The notes under the pieces were generated by a model that did no database searches, was not told where the DNA came from, and saw only the letters and a list, made by a program, of their open reading frames with translations. Below, one piece after another: positions 16,878-25,101 of a stretch of DNA of 64,000 nucleotides. This DNA comes from Roseivirga sp. E12 (GTDB taxonomy: Bacteria; Bacteroidota; Bacteroidia; Cytophagales; Cyclobacteriaceae): assembly GCF_017592825.1 (NCBI RefSeq), contig NZ_JAGFMD010000005.1:1-64000 (forward strand), in the 5' to 3' direction. The translations under genes were made by a program, and so were the position numbers. Position 1 is the first letter of the stretch, and each line of letters opens with the position of its first letter.

Positions 16878-17500
16878 TAGAGATAGTCGTTAATATCTCC
16901 TAACCCTTCTCTCACAACCTCCAAATCATCTTGAGAACAGTCCACAACGGTAGAGGCAACATTTGCGCCATAGCCCCCATCGATCACTATGTCTACCAGG
17001 TTCTCGTACTTCTCAAAGATTAATTCTGGGTCGGTTGAATATTCGAGAATCTCATCTTCGTCATGAATGGAAGTGGTGATGATTGGATTGCCGAGGTTCT
17101 TTACAATCTCCCGAGGAATGTTGTTATCTGGCACTCTTATACCAACCGTTTTCTTTTTAGCATTCAAAACCTTCGGCACACTATTACTTGCATTAAGAAT
17201 AAAGGTAAATGGCCCAGGAAGTGCCTTTTTCATCACCTTAAAAATTGGTGTGCTTAGTCCTCTGGTGTACTCAGCTATTTCACTCAGGTCATAGCAAATA
17301 AATGATAAGGCCTGAGGTTTAGTATTCTTGATTTGACACACCCTCTGAACTGCCTTATTGTTGCTAAAATCGCAACCAATACCATAGACGGTATCTGTCG
17401 GATAAATCACAACACCACCAGATTTTAAAACACGAACAATCTTTTCAATCTTATCGATCTCGGGGTTTTCTTCGTATAGCTTAATTAATTCCGCTGACAT
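16877..17500 (-). CDS. L-threonylcarbamoyladenylate synthase (Sua5/YrdC family)
   Basis: 207 residues. YrdC-like domain with GGVVIYPTDTVYGIGCDFSN near residue 29, KNTKPQALSFIC, and KKTVGIRVPDN. It makes threonylcarbamoyl-AMP for the universal t6A37 modification of ANN-decoding tRNAs. It has the short YrdC/TsaC-type length without the extra Sua5 C-terminal domain. The gene is divergent from mltG with about 50 bases between starts and is translationally linked to the WbqC gene. Confidence 0.88.
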   Translation of the reverse strand: MSAELIKLYEENPEIDKIEKIVRVLKSGGVVIYPTDTVYGIGCDFSNNKAVQRVCQIKNTKPQALSFICYDLSEIAEYTRGLSTPIFKVMKKALPGPFTFILNASNSVPKVLNAKKKTVGIRVPDNNIPREIVKNLGNPIITTSIHDEDEILEYSTDPELIFEKYENLVDIVIDGGYGANVASTVVDCSQDDLEVVREGLGDINDYL

Positions 17501-17536
17501 GATTTTGACTTGAAGTCGAAGTTAGGACAAATTGAC

Positions 17537-17544
17537 TATTTTTG
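17537..17544 (+). promoter_or_regulatory. Candidate -7 box of mltG, giving a very short leader
   Basis: TATTTTTG fits TAnnTTTG and ends only 7 bases before the mltG ATG at 17552. The resulting mRNA would have almost no leader. A TTG at 17510-17512 is 24 bases upstream, slightly far for a -33 element. Confidence 0.45.
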
Positions 17545-17551
17545 TGGCCAT

Positions 17552-18586
17552 ATGCAGAAAAGAAAGCGATTTATGATCGGTATGGTGATCTTCTCAGTGA
17601 TCCTAACCTCTTTTTCATTTTACTTCTATCAAGTATTCTATGGTTCTAATATTCTCATAGAAAAACAGCCCGAAGTTGTTGTGATAGATCGAGACGATAA
17701 TTTCGATTCTTTAAGAAACACACTATATGACAATGCTATAGTGGATGAAATTCTATCATTCAGCTTTGTAGCAAAAGCACTAGGCTACCAAGATAATGTA
17801 AAGCCAGGAGTTTACCTTCTGGAGCCTAACATGAACAACCTAGAGGCGGTAAGAAGATTAAGAGCTGGGGACCAGATTCCCGTAGACATCACTTTTAATA
17901 ACGTCCGTTTTAAAGAAGATTTGGTTGAGAAAATTTCGGCTACCACAGGGATTGATGAAACTGAATTTTTGGACCTGCTCAACAACAATGAATATTTGTC
18001 CACTCTCGGCTTCAACAAGGAAACTATTATGGCAATGTTCATCCCAAATACTTACGAGGTGTACTGGACCATTTCACCCAAGGCTCTATTCGATAGAATG
18101 AAAAAGGAATACGAGAAGTTTTGGACAAGTAGTCGCAAGGAAAAGGCAACTGCTCTGGGCATGACACCAGTCGAGGTTTCAACCTTGGCTGCCATAGTAC
18201 AAGATGAGATGTACATTCCAAGCGAAAGCCCGACAATTGCTGGTCTCTACATCAATAGGATTAAAGCCAATATGCTTTTACAGGCTGACCCAACCGTAAA
18301 ATTTGCCTTAGGCGACTTCACTATTCAGCGAGTTCTTATAGCTGACACAAGAATTGACAGCCCTTACAATACCTACAAATACCGTGGCCTACCTCCCGGT
18401 CCTATTAACTTACCAACCATCGCTTCCTTAGATGCTGTTCTGAATTATGAAAAGCATGACTATATTTATATGTGTGCAAGAGAGGATTTTTCGGGCTACC
18501 ATCGCTTTGCAAAAGACTTGACACAGCACAATAAAAATGCAAGACTTCTCCACAAAGCCTTGAATGACAGGAAAATATTTCGATAA
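17552..18586 (+). CDS. mltG: Endolytic murein transglycosylase MltG
   Basis: 344 residues from the ATG at 17552; an in-frame TTG at 17510 would extend it by 14 residues but lies upstream of the -7 box. One N-terminal TM helix (about 9-28). The YceG/MltG domain shows AAIVQDE, GLYINRI, LLQADPTVKFA and YNTYKYRGLPPGPINLP. The enzyme cuts nascent glycan strands and sets their length, working at the inner membrane with penicillin-binding proteins. The second Glu of the usual IVxxE segment is kept. Confidence 0.9.
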   Translation: MQKRKRFMIGMVIFSVILTSFSFYFYQVFYGSNILIEKQPEVVVIDRDDNFDSLRNTLYDNAIVDEILSFSFVAKALGYQDNVKPGVYLLEPNMNNLEAVRRLRAGDQIPVDITFNNVRFKEDLVEKISATTGIDETEFLDLLNNNEYLSTLGFNKETIMAMFIPNTYEVYWTISPKALFDRMKKEYEKFWTSSRKEKATALGMTPVEVSTLAAIVQDEMYIPSESPTIAGLYINRIKANMLLQADPTVKFALGDFTIQRVLIADTRIDSPYNTYKYRGLPPGPINLPTIASLDAVLNYEKHDYIYMCAREDFSGYHRFAKDLTQHNKNARLLHKALNDRKIFR

Positions 18587-18588
18587 GG

Positions 18589-18996
18589 ATGTATAGTGCC
18601 TCTACCCAAATAAGGGTAAGATATGCTGAAACTGATCAGATGTCCTACGTATACTATGGCAATTACGCTATGTATTACGAAGTGGGCCGTGTGGAGGCAC
18701 TACGCCAACTGGGCTTTGAATACAAAAGACTAGAAGAACAGGGGGTTATGATGCCCGTTCATGACCTTGAATGCAAATACCTGGCTCCAGCAAAGTATGA
18801 CGAGTTGCTGACCGTAAAAGTCATCATCAAAGAATTGCCAAAAGTTCGGATGATTTTCGAGTACGAAGTCAACAACGAACAAGGAGACTTGGTTAATACA
18901 GGAAAAACCACCTTGGTTTTTATCAACATGGAAACCAACAGACCATGTAGAGCACCGGATGAGTTGACAGAAGTTTTAAAATCCTATTTCTCATGA
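18589..18996 (+). CDS. YbgC/FadM-type acyl-CoA thioesterase
   Basis: 135 residues, a single hotdog domain. The N-terminal signature is IRVRYAETDQMSYVYYGNY, containing the catalytic-type Asp, then YYEVGRVEALRQLG. The family hydrolyses short or medium acyl-CoA or related thioesters in the cytoplasm. It starts two bases after mltG and its stop overlaps the next gene by four bases (ATGA), so mltG, this gene and the YihY gene are one operon. Confidence 0.88.
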   Translation: MYSASTQIRVRYAETDQMSYVYYGNYAMYYEVGRVEALRQLGFEYKRLEEQGVMMPVHDLECKYLAPAKYDELLTVKVIIKELPKVRMIFEYEVNNEQGDLVNTGKTTLVFINMETNRPCRAPDELTEVLKSYFS

Positions 18997-19940
18997 AGGC
19001 GAAGTTTCTGGCCATCATATTAGAGAACCCACTTTACATAAGACTGATCAACTTGCTTCAGCATATTAAGGTAGGAAAAGCTAAAGTCGGTCTTTATGAT
19101 GCCATTGTCATTTTCATTCAAAAATTGAGTAATGACAGATTGCTGGCCAGGGCCAATGGTGTCGCTTTTAGTTTTACCATGGCCATATTTCCCGCTATCA
19201 TTTTTCTGTTTACGCTTACACCTTATATACAGAATTTTTTTCCAGATGTGACCAATGATCAGATTATTGGTTTCTTAGAAAACATCTTACCGGCTAACCT
19301 CTATACCGCAGCTGACTCTACCATACATGACATTATCAACAAACAGCGTGGTGGCCTTTTGTCATTTGGTTTTATTCTTACGTTGGTTCTATCTACCAAT
19401 GGGATGAATTCTCTAATGAGCGCATTTAATGCGAGTTATAAAACGGTGGAAACTCGTGGATTTCTAAAGATGCGGTTTATAGCCACTATTCTGATATTCA
19501 TTCTAGCCCTTTCAGTATTGATTTCTGTTGGGCTCTTGGTCGTTGGGCAACAGTTATTAGAAGACAATAGTATTAGAGAAGTAATTCAGGAAAACATTTC
19601 AATTGATATCATCATTGTTCTGAGGTTTATCGTCCTCTATATCGTTTTTCAGATTGCCATTTCAAGCATCTATTACTTAGCACCTGCCGTGCATAAAAGA
19701 TGGCATTTCATGAGTGTCGGTTCAGTCTTCTCTACTTTCGCCATTATTTTGGCATTTTTTGGCTTCTCATTCTACATCAACAACTTTGGTGCTTACAACC
19801 GACTTTATGGGTCGATAGGTGTTCTGTTGGTACTAATGATCCTTCTATTCATTATTTCACTGATTCTTTTAGTGGGTTTCGAAATGAATGCAGCCCTTGA
19901 CAAGGCAAAAACAAAAAAATTAAAGGCAGAAGAGATTTAA
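18993..19940 (+). CDS. YihY/BrkB-family membrane protein
   Basis: 315 residues with six or so TM helices. Family pattern: RANGVAFSFTMAIFPAIIFLFTLTPY, then LSTNGMNSLMSAFNASYKTVETR and FYINNFGAYNRLYGSIGVLLVL (each given in part by key stretches). The function of YihY/BrkB proteins is unknown, although some were once called RNase BN. It overlaps the thioesterase gene by four bases. A second YihY paralogue lies at 23307-24149. Confidence 0.85.
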   Translation: MKAKFLAIILENPLYIRLINLLQHIKVGKAKVGLYDAIVIFIQKLSNDRLLARANGVAFSFTMAIFPAIIFLFTLTPYIQNFFPDVTNDQIIGFLENILPANLYTAADSTIHDIINKQRGGLLSFGFILTLVLSTNGMNSLMSAFNASYKTVETRGFLKMRFIATILIFILALSVLISVGLLVVGQQLLEDNSIREVIQENISIDIIIVLRFIVLYIVFQIAISSIYYLAPAVHKRWHFMSVGSVFSTFAIILAFFGFSFYINNFGAYNRLYGSIGVLLVLMILLFIISLILLVGFEMNAALDKAKTKKLKAEEI

Positions 19941-20009
19941 TTGAGCCTTAGCACTTGCACAAAAAAAACTTCCAATTATCTTTGCAGTCCCAAACGGGAG
20001 ATCACACAC

Positions 20010-20094
20010 AGAGGCGTGGCAGAGTGGTCGAATGCGGTGGTCTTGAAAACCATTGTACCGCGAGGTACCGGGGGTTCGAATCCCTCCGCCTCTG
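20010..20094 (+). tRNA. tRNA-Ser (anticodon TGA)
   Basis: The acceptor AGAGGCG pairs with CGCCTCT. The anticodon loop CTTGAAA holds TGA (20044-20046). A long variable arm (TACCGCGAGGTA) marks a class II tRNA, and the T-loop is TTCGAAT. The CCA end is not encoded. It is 10 bases upstream of tRNA-Glu, so the two are co-transcribed. Confidence 0.97.
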
Positions 20095-20104
20095 CAGATT
20101 ATTT

Positions 20105-20176
20105 GGTCCGTTCGTCTAGGGGTTAGGACGCCAGGTTTTCATCCTGGTAACAGGGGTTCGATTCCCCTACGGACTA
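20105..20176 (+). tRNA. tRNA-Glu (anticodon TTC)
   Basis: The acceptor GGTCCGT pairs with ACGGACT (first pair G-U). The anticodon stem CCAGG/CCTGG encloses TTTTCAT with anticodon TTC. The T-arm is AGGGGTTCGATTCCCCT. CCA is not encoded. Confidence 0.97.
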
Positions 20177-20181
20177 CGAAG

Positions 20182-20207
20182 AGCTCAGCAATTGCTGAGC
20201 TTTTTTT
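20182..20207 (+). terminator. Terminator of the tRNA-Ser/tRNA-Glu transcript
   Basis: AGCTCAGCAA and TTGCTGAGCT form a perfect 10-bp inverted repeat with little loop, followed by seven T. Confidence 0.88.
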
Positions 20208-20309
20208 ATTTATAAGCCCACATCAAAACCATTCCTTACCCTCCGCTTTCGTCAGTTTTTCAAAATCAGGATATTTTTAGAACATTTTACTTACAAAAGT
20301 GAAACTTTA

Positions 20310-20317
20310 TATTTTTG
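20310..20317 (+). promoter_or_regulatory. Candidate -7 box of the PadR/ABC operon
   Basis: TATTTTTG matches TAnnTTTG 31 bases before the padR-like ATG. A short dyad AAAGT-gaa-ACTTT overlaps the spacer just upstream (about 20296-20308) and could be a PadR-binding site. Confidence 0.45.
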
Positions 20318-20348
20318 ATTGAGTATAATACTGACAATTGTGAAAGTT

Positions 20349-20684
20349 ATGGAAAAGATTAAGCTAGGAAATTTCGAAGAATTGGTCCTTTTATTAGTTG
20401 GTGTACTATATGACCAAGCATACTCTGTTAACATTGTTGCCGAGTACGAAAAGCAAACTGGTAAAAAAATCAACGTAAGCGCTATTCACACTGTATTGTA
20501 CCGTCTTGAGGAAAAAGGTTTTTTGGAATCAAAGATGAGTGAATCGACTTCAGCCAGAGGTGGTAAGCGTAAGCGTCTTTTTTATCTAACTCCTTATGCA
20601 TCTAAAGCTCTTAATGAGCTGGCTTCACTCCGGGAGCAACTCAGATATCAAATACCAGCACAAGCACTTAATTGGAAAAATTAA
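20349..20684 (+). CDS. PadR-family transcriptional regulator
   Basis: 111 residues from the ATG at 20349. Winged helix of the PadR type: LGNFEELVLLLVGVLYDQAYSV, then VSAIHTVLYRLEEKGFLESK, the wing with GGKRKRLFYLTPYASKAL. It sits 4 bases upstream of a large ABC permease gene, a pairing seen often in Cytophagales. It probably controls that permease and itself in response to envelope stress or a toxic compound; the inducer is not known. Confidence 0.9.
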   Translation: MEKIKLGNFEELVLLLVGVLYDQAYSVNIVAEYEKQTGKKINVSAIHTVLYRLEEKGFLESKMSESTSARGGKRKRLFYLTPYASKALNELASLREQLRYQIPAQALNWKN

Positions 20685-20688
20685 TAGG

Positions 20689-23298
20689 ATGAAGCGCATC
20701 AAACACAAGCCTCCTCAACTAGCACTTCGCTTCTTTCGCTGGTATTGTAGACCTGACAGACTCGAAGAGTTGGAGGGCGACATAGAAGAGTTCTTCTATT
20801 TAAGACTCGAAAATGGAGAGCCACTATGGAAAGCCAATCTATTTTTTTACTGGAATGTGCTTCTGTGCTTCAAATCTTATTCAAAATCAAAAAATACAAA
20901 GACAACACTAATGACTTCGCTTTTCAAATCCTACTTCAAAATAGCATTAAGACATTCTTGGAAGAACAAAGGCTCGGTAGCCATTAATATCATCGGACTT
21001 GGCTTGGCACTTAGCATGTGTGTCTTTGTTTTTATGATCCACGCATATAACCTAGAGTTTGATTCATTCTATAAAAACACAGATGATCTTTACCGAATAC
21101 ATGCCATTACCGAGCAAAGTGGAGAAGAAAGACGAAACGAGTTTTCACCTGTAGCGCTGGACTATCAACTTCGCAATCAAGTCAGTGACATAACTCAAGT
21201 TAGTAGCTATTATGTTGATAATGGTCAAGTCAAAAAAGACACTGAATTCTTCTCTGAAACTGTGGCTATAGTTTCCACAGATTTTCCTGACATGTTTGAG
21301 CTTCCATTGTGGTATGGATCATTTTCAGAATTTGGTAATCTTCCCCTCGTTTTTCTAACCAAACCCGTTGCTCAAAAGTACTTTGGAAACAGGTCAGCTC
21401 TTGGGGAAAAGTTCACATTGCTACTATCTAAGGACAAAAGACTCGAAGTTACAGTTGGCGGAGTCCTTGAAAAGCTTCCTCTCAACTCAAGTTTTAGATT
21501 CGGAATTATGATCAACCAATTAGATTATATGAGGTCAATGGACATCAATCCGAATGACTGGTCCAATGGCTTTTTTCCAGGTCAATATGTAAAACTTCCT
21601 TCCAGCCAAAAGCCATCCGTTCTTGCCAATATCAACAAGAGCATTCCTCTTCAAAATGATGGAAACAAACTGACAAAGGTTAAGCGATTCGAACTAATCC
21701 CGTTCTCAACAGCCAAACCTTCTGATCTTACGGAGAATGTGAGCTACGTAAATAGTCGCATCCGGCCAGAAGGTTTAATCATCTTCTCGGTCTTGGCACT
21801 TATGGTGTTTCTCATAGCGTGCTTTAATTTTGCCAACACATCAATCGCTCTAATATCACGTAGGTTAAAAGAAATCGGTGTAAGAAAAACACTTGGCTCC
21901 GGGAGTAGGCAAATTCTCGTCCAATTCTTATTGGAAATGGGGATAACAAATAGTCTTGCATTTATTGTGGCAATTTCAACAGCCAACCTCACCTCGAAAG
22001 CCATTATGGGCCCGTTTGGTGCAAGTTTTTTGTTGGAAGACATCAATTTGACTAGTGTCATTCTATTTGTAAGTGGTTTCTTACTATTTACAACCCTAGT
22101 AGCAGGGCTTCTACCTGCCTTGTATGCATGGAAGTTTCAGCCGGTCGCTATCATGCGCAGGACAGCCAAATTAAAGGGTGTTGGTTCAATCAATAAGGTG
22201 CTCACAGTTTCTCAATACAGCTTCTCGATCATTTTACTAGTTACCGGAATAACATTTTGGCAAAATTCAGATTTTCTGAACAAACTTGATTTAGGTTATC
22301 GGACGGAAGGGATAATTGACCTTCCTATTGATAGCGAGTATTTCGAAGAACTCAGACAAGAAATTGATCAAATACCAGGAGTAGTTACTGCAGGAGCCAC
22401 GAACCATATTGGCGATTTTGGAAGGTATAGTAAGAAGGTGCAGTTTCAGCTTCCTGAAGACACATCCTCAGCAACCGTTAGATTTCATAACGTAGGTAAC
22501 AGATATCTGGAGGTTATGGAAATTGAAATCAACTCGGGAAGAGGATTCATTGAAGAATCTAAATCCGATCAGGATAAAATTCTTGTAAGTCAATCTTTGG
22601 TGGAAGAGTTCTTTGATGGACAAGATGCAATCAATCAGGTTGTGAAAATCAATGGTGAGCGAAAGACTATTATTGGAGTAACCATCGATATTATAGATGA
22701 TGTGGTAAAAGCTGCTGAGCTTCTTCCTACGGTTATTGCGCTCTACGAAAAAAGCGAATATGAGCACCTAGTGGTCAAAGTCTCAAGTAGAGACTTAAGT
22801 AAAGTAGAAAGCAGTCTTAAATCAATATGGAGCAAGTACATTGACGAACCTTATGCAGGGGTGCGACAAAAAGATTTTGCACTAGGTACCTCTGGAGAGG
22901 ATTCAAAAGTCCTTCAGAAAATATTTCTATCCATGGCCATATTGAGTGGTTTCTTGAGTATTGCCGGTATTTTCTCTCTTGCACAACTAAATGTTTCTAA
23001 GAGAATAAAGGAAATCAGTATTCGCAAGGTCCTTGGCGCCTCCTTCAAGGAGCTTTTGCTAACCATTAACAAGTCATTTGCAATCACACTCTCCATAGCG
23101 CTCCTATTGGGATCTACTCTAGGCTATGTGATATCAGATCAAGTACTGAATGCGATGTATAAGTATCACGTTGAGTCCTCTATATCCATTAGTTTACTCT
23201 GTGGTATTGCTGTGATCATGGTTTCAATATTTACCATCTCAAGCGTAGTTCGTACCCCCATTCGTTCTAGCCTGGTCCATGGCCTAAGAGACGAGTAA
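20689..23298 (+). CDS. ABC transporter permease (MacB/FtsX-like) with N-terminal prefix domain
   Basis: 869 residues from the ATG at 20689, four bases after the PadR gene. Residues about 1-75 form the 'permease prefix' segment (RFFRWYCRPDRLEELEGDIEEFF in part), which precedes the first TM helix. Then follows the MacB-type periplasmic domain and FtsX-type membrane halves, with the motif ISRRLKEIGVRKTLGSGSRQIL in the first half and SKRIKEISIRKVLGASFKELL in the second. It lacks an ATPase domain and no ATPase gene is adjacent, so it must use one encoded elsewhere or act without export. Likely an envelope mechanotransmission or efflux-type system. Confidence 0.88.
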   Translation: MKRIKHKPPQLALRFFRWYCRPDRLEELEGDIEEFFYLRLENGEPLWKANLFFYWNVLLCFKSYSKSKNTKTTLMTSLFKSYFKIALRHSWKNKGSVAINIIGLGLALSMCVFVFMIHAYNLEFDSFYKNTDDLYRIHAITEQSGEERRNEFSPVALDYQLRNQVSDITQVSSYYVDNGQVKKDTEFFSETVAIVSTDFPDMFELPLWYGSFSEFGNLPLVFLTKPVAQKYFGNRSALGEKFTLLLSKDKRLEVTVGGVLEKLPLNSSFRFGIMINQLDYMRSMDINPNDWSNGFFPGQYVKLPSSQKPSVLANINKSIPLQNDGNKLTKVKRFELIPFSTAKPSDLTENVSYVNSRIRPEGLIIFSVLALMVFLIACFNFANTSIALISRRLKEIGVRKTLGSGSRQILVQFLLEMGITNSLAFIVAISTANLTSKAIMGPFGASFLLEDINLTSVILFVSGFLLFTTLVAGLLPALYAWKFQPVAIMRRTAKLKGVGSINKVLTVSQYSFSIILLVTGITFWQNSDFLNKLDLGYRTEGIIDLPIDSEYFEELRQEIDQIPGVVTAGATNHIGDFGRYSKKVQFQLPEDTSSATVRFHNVGNRYLEVMEIEINSGRGFIEESKSDQDKILVSQSLVEEFFDGQDAINQVVKINGERKTIIGVTIDIIDDVVKAAELLPTVIALYEKSEYEHLVVKVSSRDLSKVESSLKSIWSKYIDEPYAGVRQKDFALGTSGEDSKVLQKIFLSMAILSGFLSIAGIFSLAQLNVSKRIKEISIRKVLGASFKELLLTINKSFAITLSIALLLGSTLGYVISDQVLNAMYKYHVESSISISLLCGIAVIMVSIFTISSVVRTPIRSSLVHGLRDE

Positions 23299-23306
23299 AT
23301 CGGAGC

Positions 23307-24149
23307 TCAAGTACTAACTCTATCATCCAGAACTTTCAAGAAAGAGGCACCTAGGAAAATTATCTGAGAAGTGTAATAGACCCACATCATGAGCAAGGCC
23401 AATGTACTCATAGCACCAAAGGTTGTAGACAGATGGCTATGACCGATATACATACCAATTCCAACCTTCCCAAACAGAAAAAGTGTGGATGTGAACAATC
23501 CTGCTTTCAGAGAGATCTTCCAAGCGACTTTGGCGTCTGATAAAAACTTAAACATTATGGCGAATGCCACTGCAATCAGGACAAATGAAATCACATGTTC
23601 GTAGACATAAGCAAGTTCATAATCCACATGTAGCTCTTTCGAATACTTGATTAGCAGACTATTCAGAGATGTACTCAGAAAAATTATGGCAAAGATCACC
23701 ACTAAGGTCACTAATGAAACAACATGTTTTACGGCATAATTTACAATTCCGCTACCTGGCTTGGGCTCAACATTCCATATGTTATTGAATGAGCTATGAA
23801 TCTGACTAAACATTCCCGTAGCACTCAGGGCAAGCATAGCAAAACCAAGAAGTGCAGTTAACGTGTTATTGTGATTTATGTGTTGGTTTTTAATGACTCC
23901 CTGAATCTGTAGCGCACCCTCATTTCCGAGAGCGCCCTTCATTTGTTCATATATCTCTCCAGACACCGCTTCCCTTCCAAAAATCAAACCCAATAACGAA
24001 ACTGTAATTATCACCATTGGCAATAGAGAAAAGACAGTATAATAAGCCAGGGCCGCTCCTTTTTGTAAGGTATCGCTATCTAAAAAATGAACTATAACAG
24101 CCTTAAAAAATACTTTCATTTCAGATTCAAATTCTTTTAACCCTCCCAA
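23307..24149 (-). CDS. YihY/BrkB-family membrane protein (second copy)
   Basis: 280 residues, about six TM helices. Family features are GAALAYYTVFSLLPMVIITVSLLGLIFG (in part) and SATGMFSQIHSSFNNIWNVEPK, then MSTLALLMMWVYYTSQIIFLGASF. It differs from the copy at 18993-19940, which has extended termini, so the two are old paralogues, not a recent duplication. The function is unknown. It is convergent with the ABC permease gene, only 8 bases away. Confidence 0.84.
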   Translation of the reverse strand: MGGLKEFESEMKVFFKAVIVHFLDSDTLQKGAALAYYTVFSLLPMVIITVSLLGLIFGREAVSGEIYEQMKGALGNEGALQIQGVIKNQHINHNNTLTALLGFAMLALSATGMFSQIHSSFNNIWNVEPKPGSGIVNYAVKHVVSLVTLVVIFAIIFLSTSLNSLLIKYSKELHVDYELAYVYEHVISFVLIAVAFAIMFKFLSDAKVAWKISLKAGLFTSTLFLFGKVGIGMYIGHSHLSTTFGAMSTLALLMMWVYYTSQIIFLGASFLKVLDDRVST

Positions 24150-24283
24150 ACAGAGCTACCCCTCCATTGACAAGATTATGCAGAACAAAAGTAGGGTAAA
24201 GAAAGCGTTATCGGTAGTATAAATGTCTAAGGCCCAAGTCAATCAGTAGCGGAAATAATATTTGAGTTTTTTTCTGCCTTGGC

Positions 24284-24313
24284 TTGGATAATGCAATCGA
24301 TTGCATAATTTTG
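24284..24313 (+). promoter_or_regulatory. Promoter with a 16-bp palindromic operator in its spacer
   Basis: A -33 TTG (24284-24286) and a -7 TAATTTTG (24306-24313) are 19 bases apart, the ideal distance. The spacer holds the perfect palindrome ATGCAATCGATTGCAT (24291-24306), whose last base is the first of the -7 box. A dimeric regulator bound there would directly block or remodel the promoter of the 52-residue protein gene downstream. Confidence 0.65.
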
Positions 24314-24380
24314 TGTCAGGAGAGGAGACTGATTTCTACTGACAACTTTTTAATTGTTAGATCTTAAGCATAGTAAACTA

Positions 24381-24539
24381 ATGGAGGAATTAAAAACGAG
24401 TCGCCAGACGAATGAGTCTAATATAGACAAGGTTAAAACGCATTCGAATGGCAACGTCAATTCACAAGGTTCCCACGATTTCAATCACCAGCGCGTTTCA
24501 GTGAGAGATATTATAGAGAACCATTACCGTAAAAGGTAA
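24381..24539 (+). CDS. Small hydrophilic protein of unknown function (52 aa)
   Basis: 52 residues from the ATG at 24381 (a TTG at 24354 would add nine). Polar, rich in Asn, Ser, His and Lys, no TM segment, ending VRDIIENHYRKR. No domain recognised. It is supported as a gene by a well-formed promoter 70 bases upstream and a strong terminator six bases after the stop. The composition resembles small stress or regulatory peptides, but no function can be assigned. Confidence 0.6.
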   Translation: MEELKTSRQTNESNIDKVKTHSNGNVNSQGSHDFNHQRVSVRDIIENHYRKR

Positions 24540-24544
24540 GTAAG

Positions 24545-24570
24545 AACGCCCCGAAAGGGGCGTTTTTGTT
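24545..24570 (+). terminator. Strong terminator after the 52-aa gene
   Basis: AACGCCCC pairs with GGGGCGTT around a GAAA tetraloop, followed by a T-run. Confidence 0.9.
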
Positions 24571-25038
24571 TTATCCCCCTACGCAGTTATCTCTCCGGCC
24601 AGTATCTACCAGATGGAAAATTTTCCATCCATCATCAGATTTATAGAGCTTAAAGACATTCACCCCACAGTGTGAGAACTGATCTCCCAAGTAAAATTTA
24701 AAGGGAGTCCAGACTGAAGCCATTTTACCATCAATCTCAATGGTTCCGAACTCTATTCTTTCATCCCATACTTTTTCATGAGGAGTTCCGACTGATTTTA
24801 AAAAATCTCTGAAGTCACTACTGACGACCCTAGCCTTGCCTTCTCTGTTTTCTTGGACACGTTGAAAAACGATATCATCACTAAAGACAGAGTGCACCAT
24901 AGCGCTATCTCCCGCTCTCATACCATCAAACATGGTCATGACCGCATCCTTAATTGCTTGCACATCGTCTTGCGCCTTTAGGCTACCGCCAAAAAGAAAG
25001 AGCCCAAAGAGGGCTCCAATTACTATTCTCTTTTTCAT
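24571..25038 (-). CDS. Secreted SnoaL/NTF2-like protein
   Basis: 155 residues from the ATG at 25038. A signal peptide (about 1-21, KRIVIGALFGLFLFGGSLKAQ) precedes an NTF2-like alpha+beta cone: IKDAVMTMFDGMRAGDSAMVHSVFSDD (in part), WTPFKFYLGDQFSHCGVN and KIFHLVDTGR. This is the SnoaL/DUF4440 type. Such proteins bind small ligands or act as enzymes; no substrate is suggested. It lies on the same strand as and 63 bases downstream of the DUF2807 gene. Confidence 0.8.
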   Translation of the reverse strand: MKKRIVIGALFGLFLFGGSLKAQDDVQAIKDAVMTMFDGMRAGDSAMVHSVFSDDIVFQRVQENREGKARVVSSDFRDFLKSVGTPHEKVWDERIEFGTIEIDGKMASVWTPFKFYLGDQFSHCGVNVFKLYKSDDGWKIFHLVDTGRRDNCVGG

Positions 25039-25101
25039 AATCGAAGCTTTAAACTCAAAGCTAAGATTAATCAAAAAATCTGTCTTGTTGAAATACGCTA
25101 A

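Noticed and set aside
20010-20176. Integration at the tRNA-Ser/tRNA-Glu pair
   Set aside because: No duplicated tRNA end is found downstream; the pair has a normal terminator and is followed by ordinary chromosomal genes.
22468-22767. Minus-strand frame within the ABC permease
   Set aside because: Antisense shadow of a well-supported permease domain.
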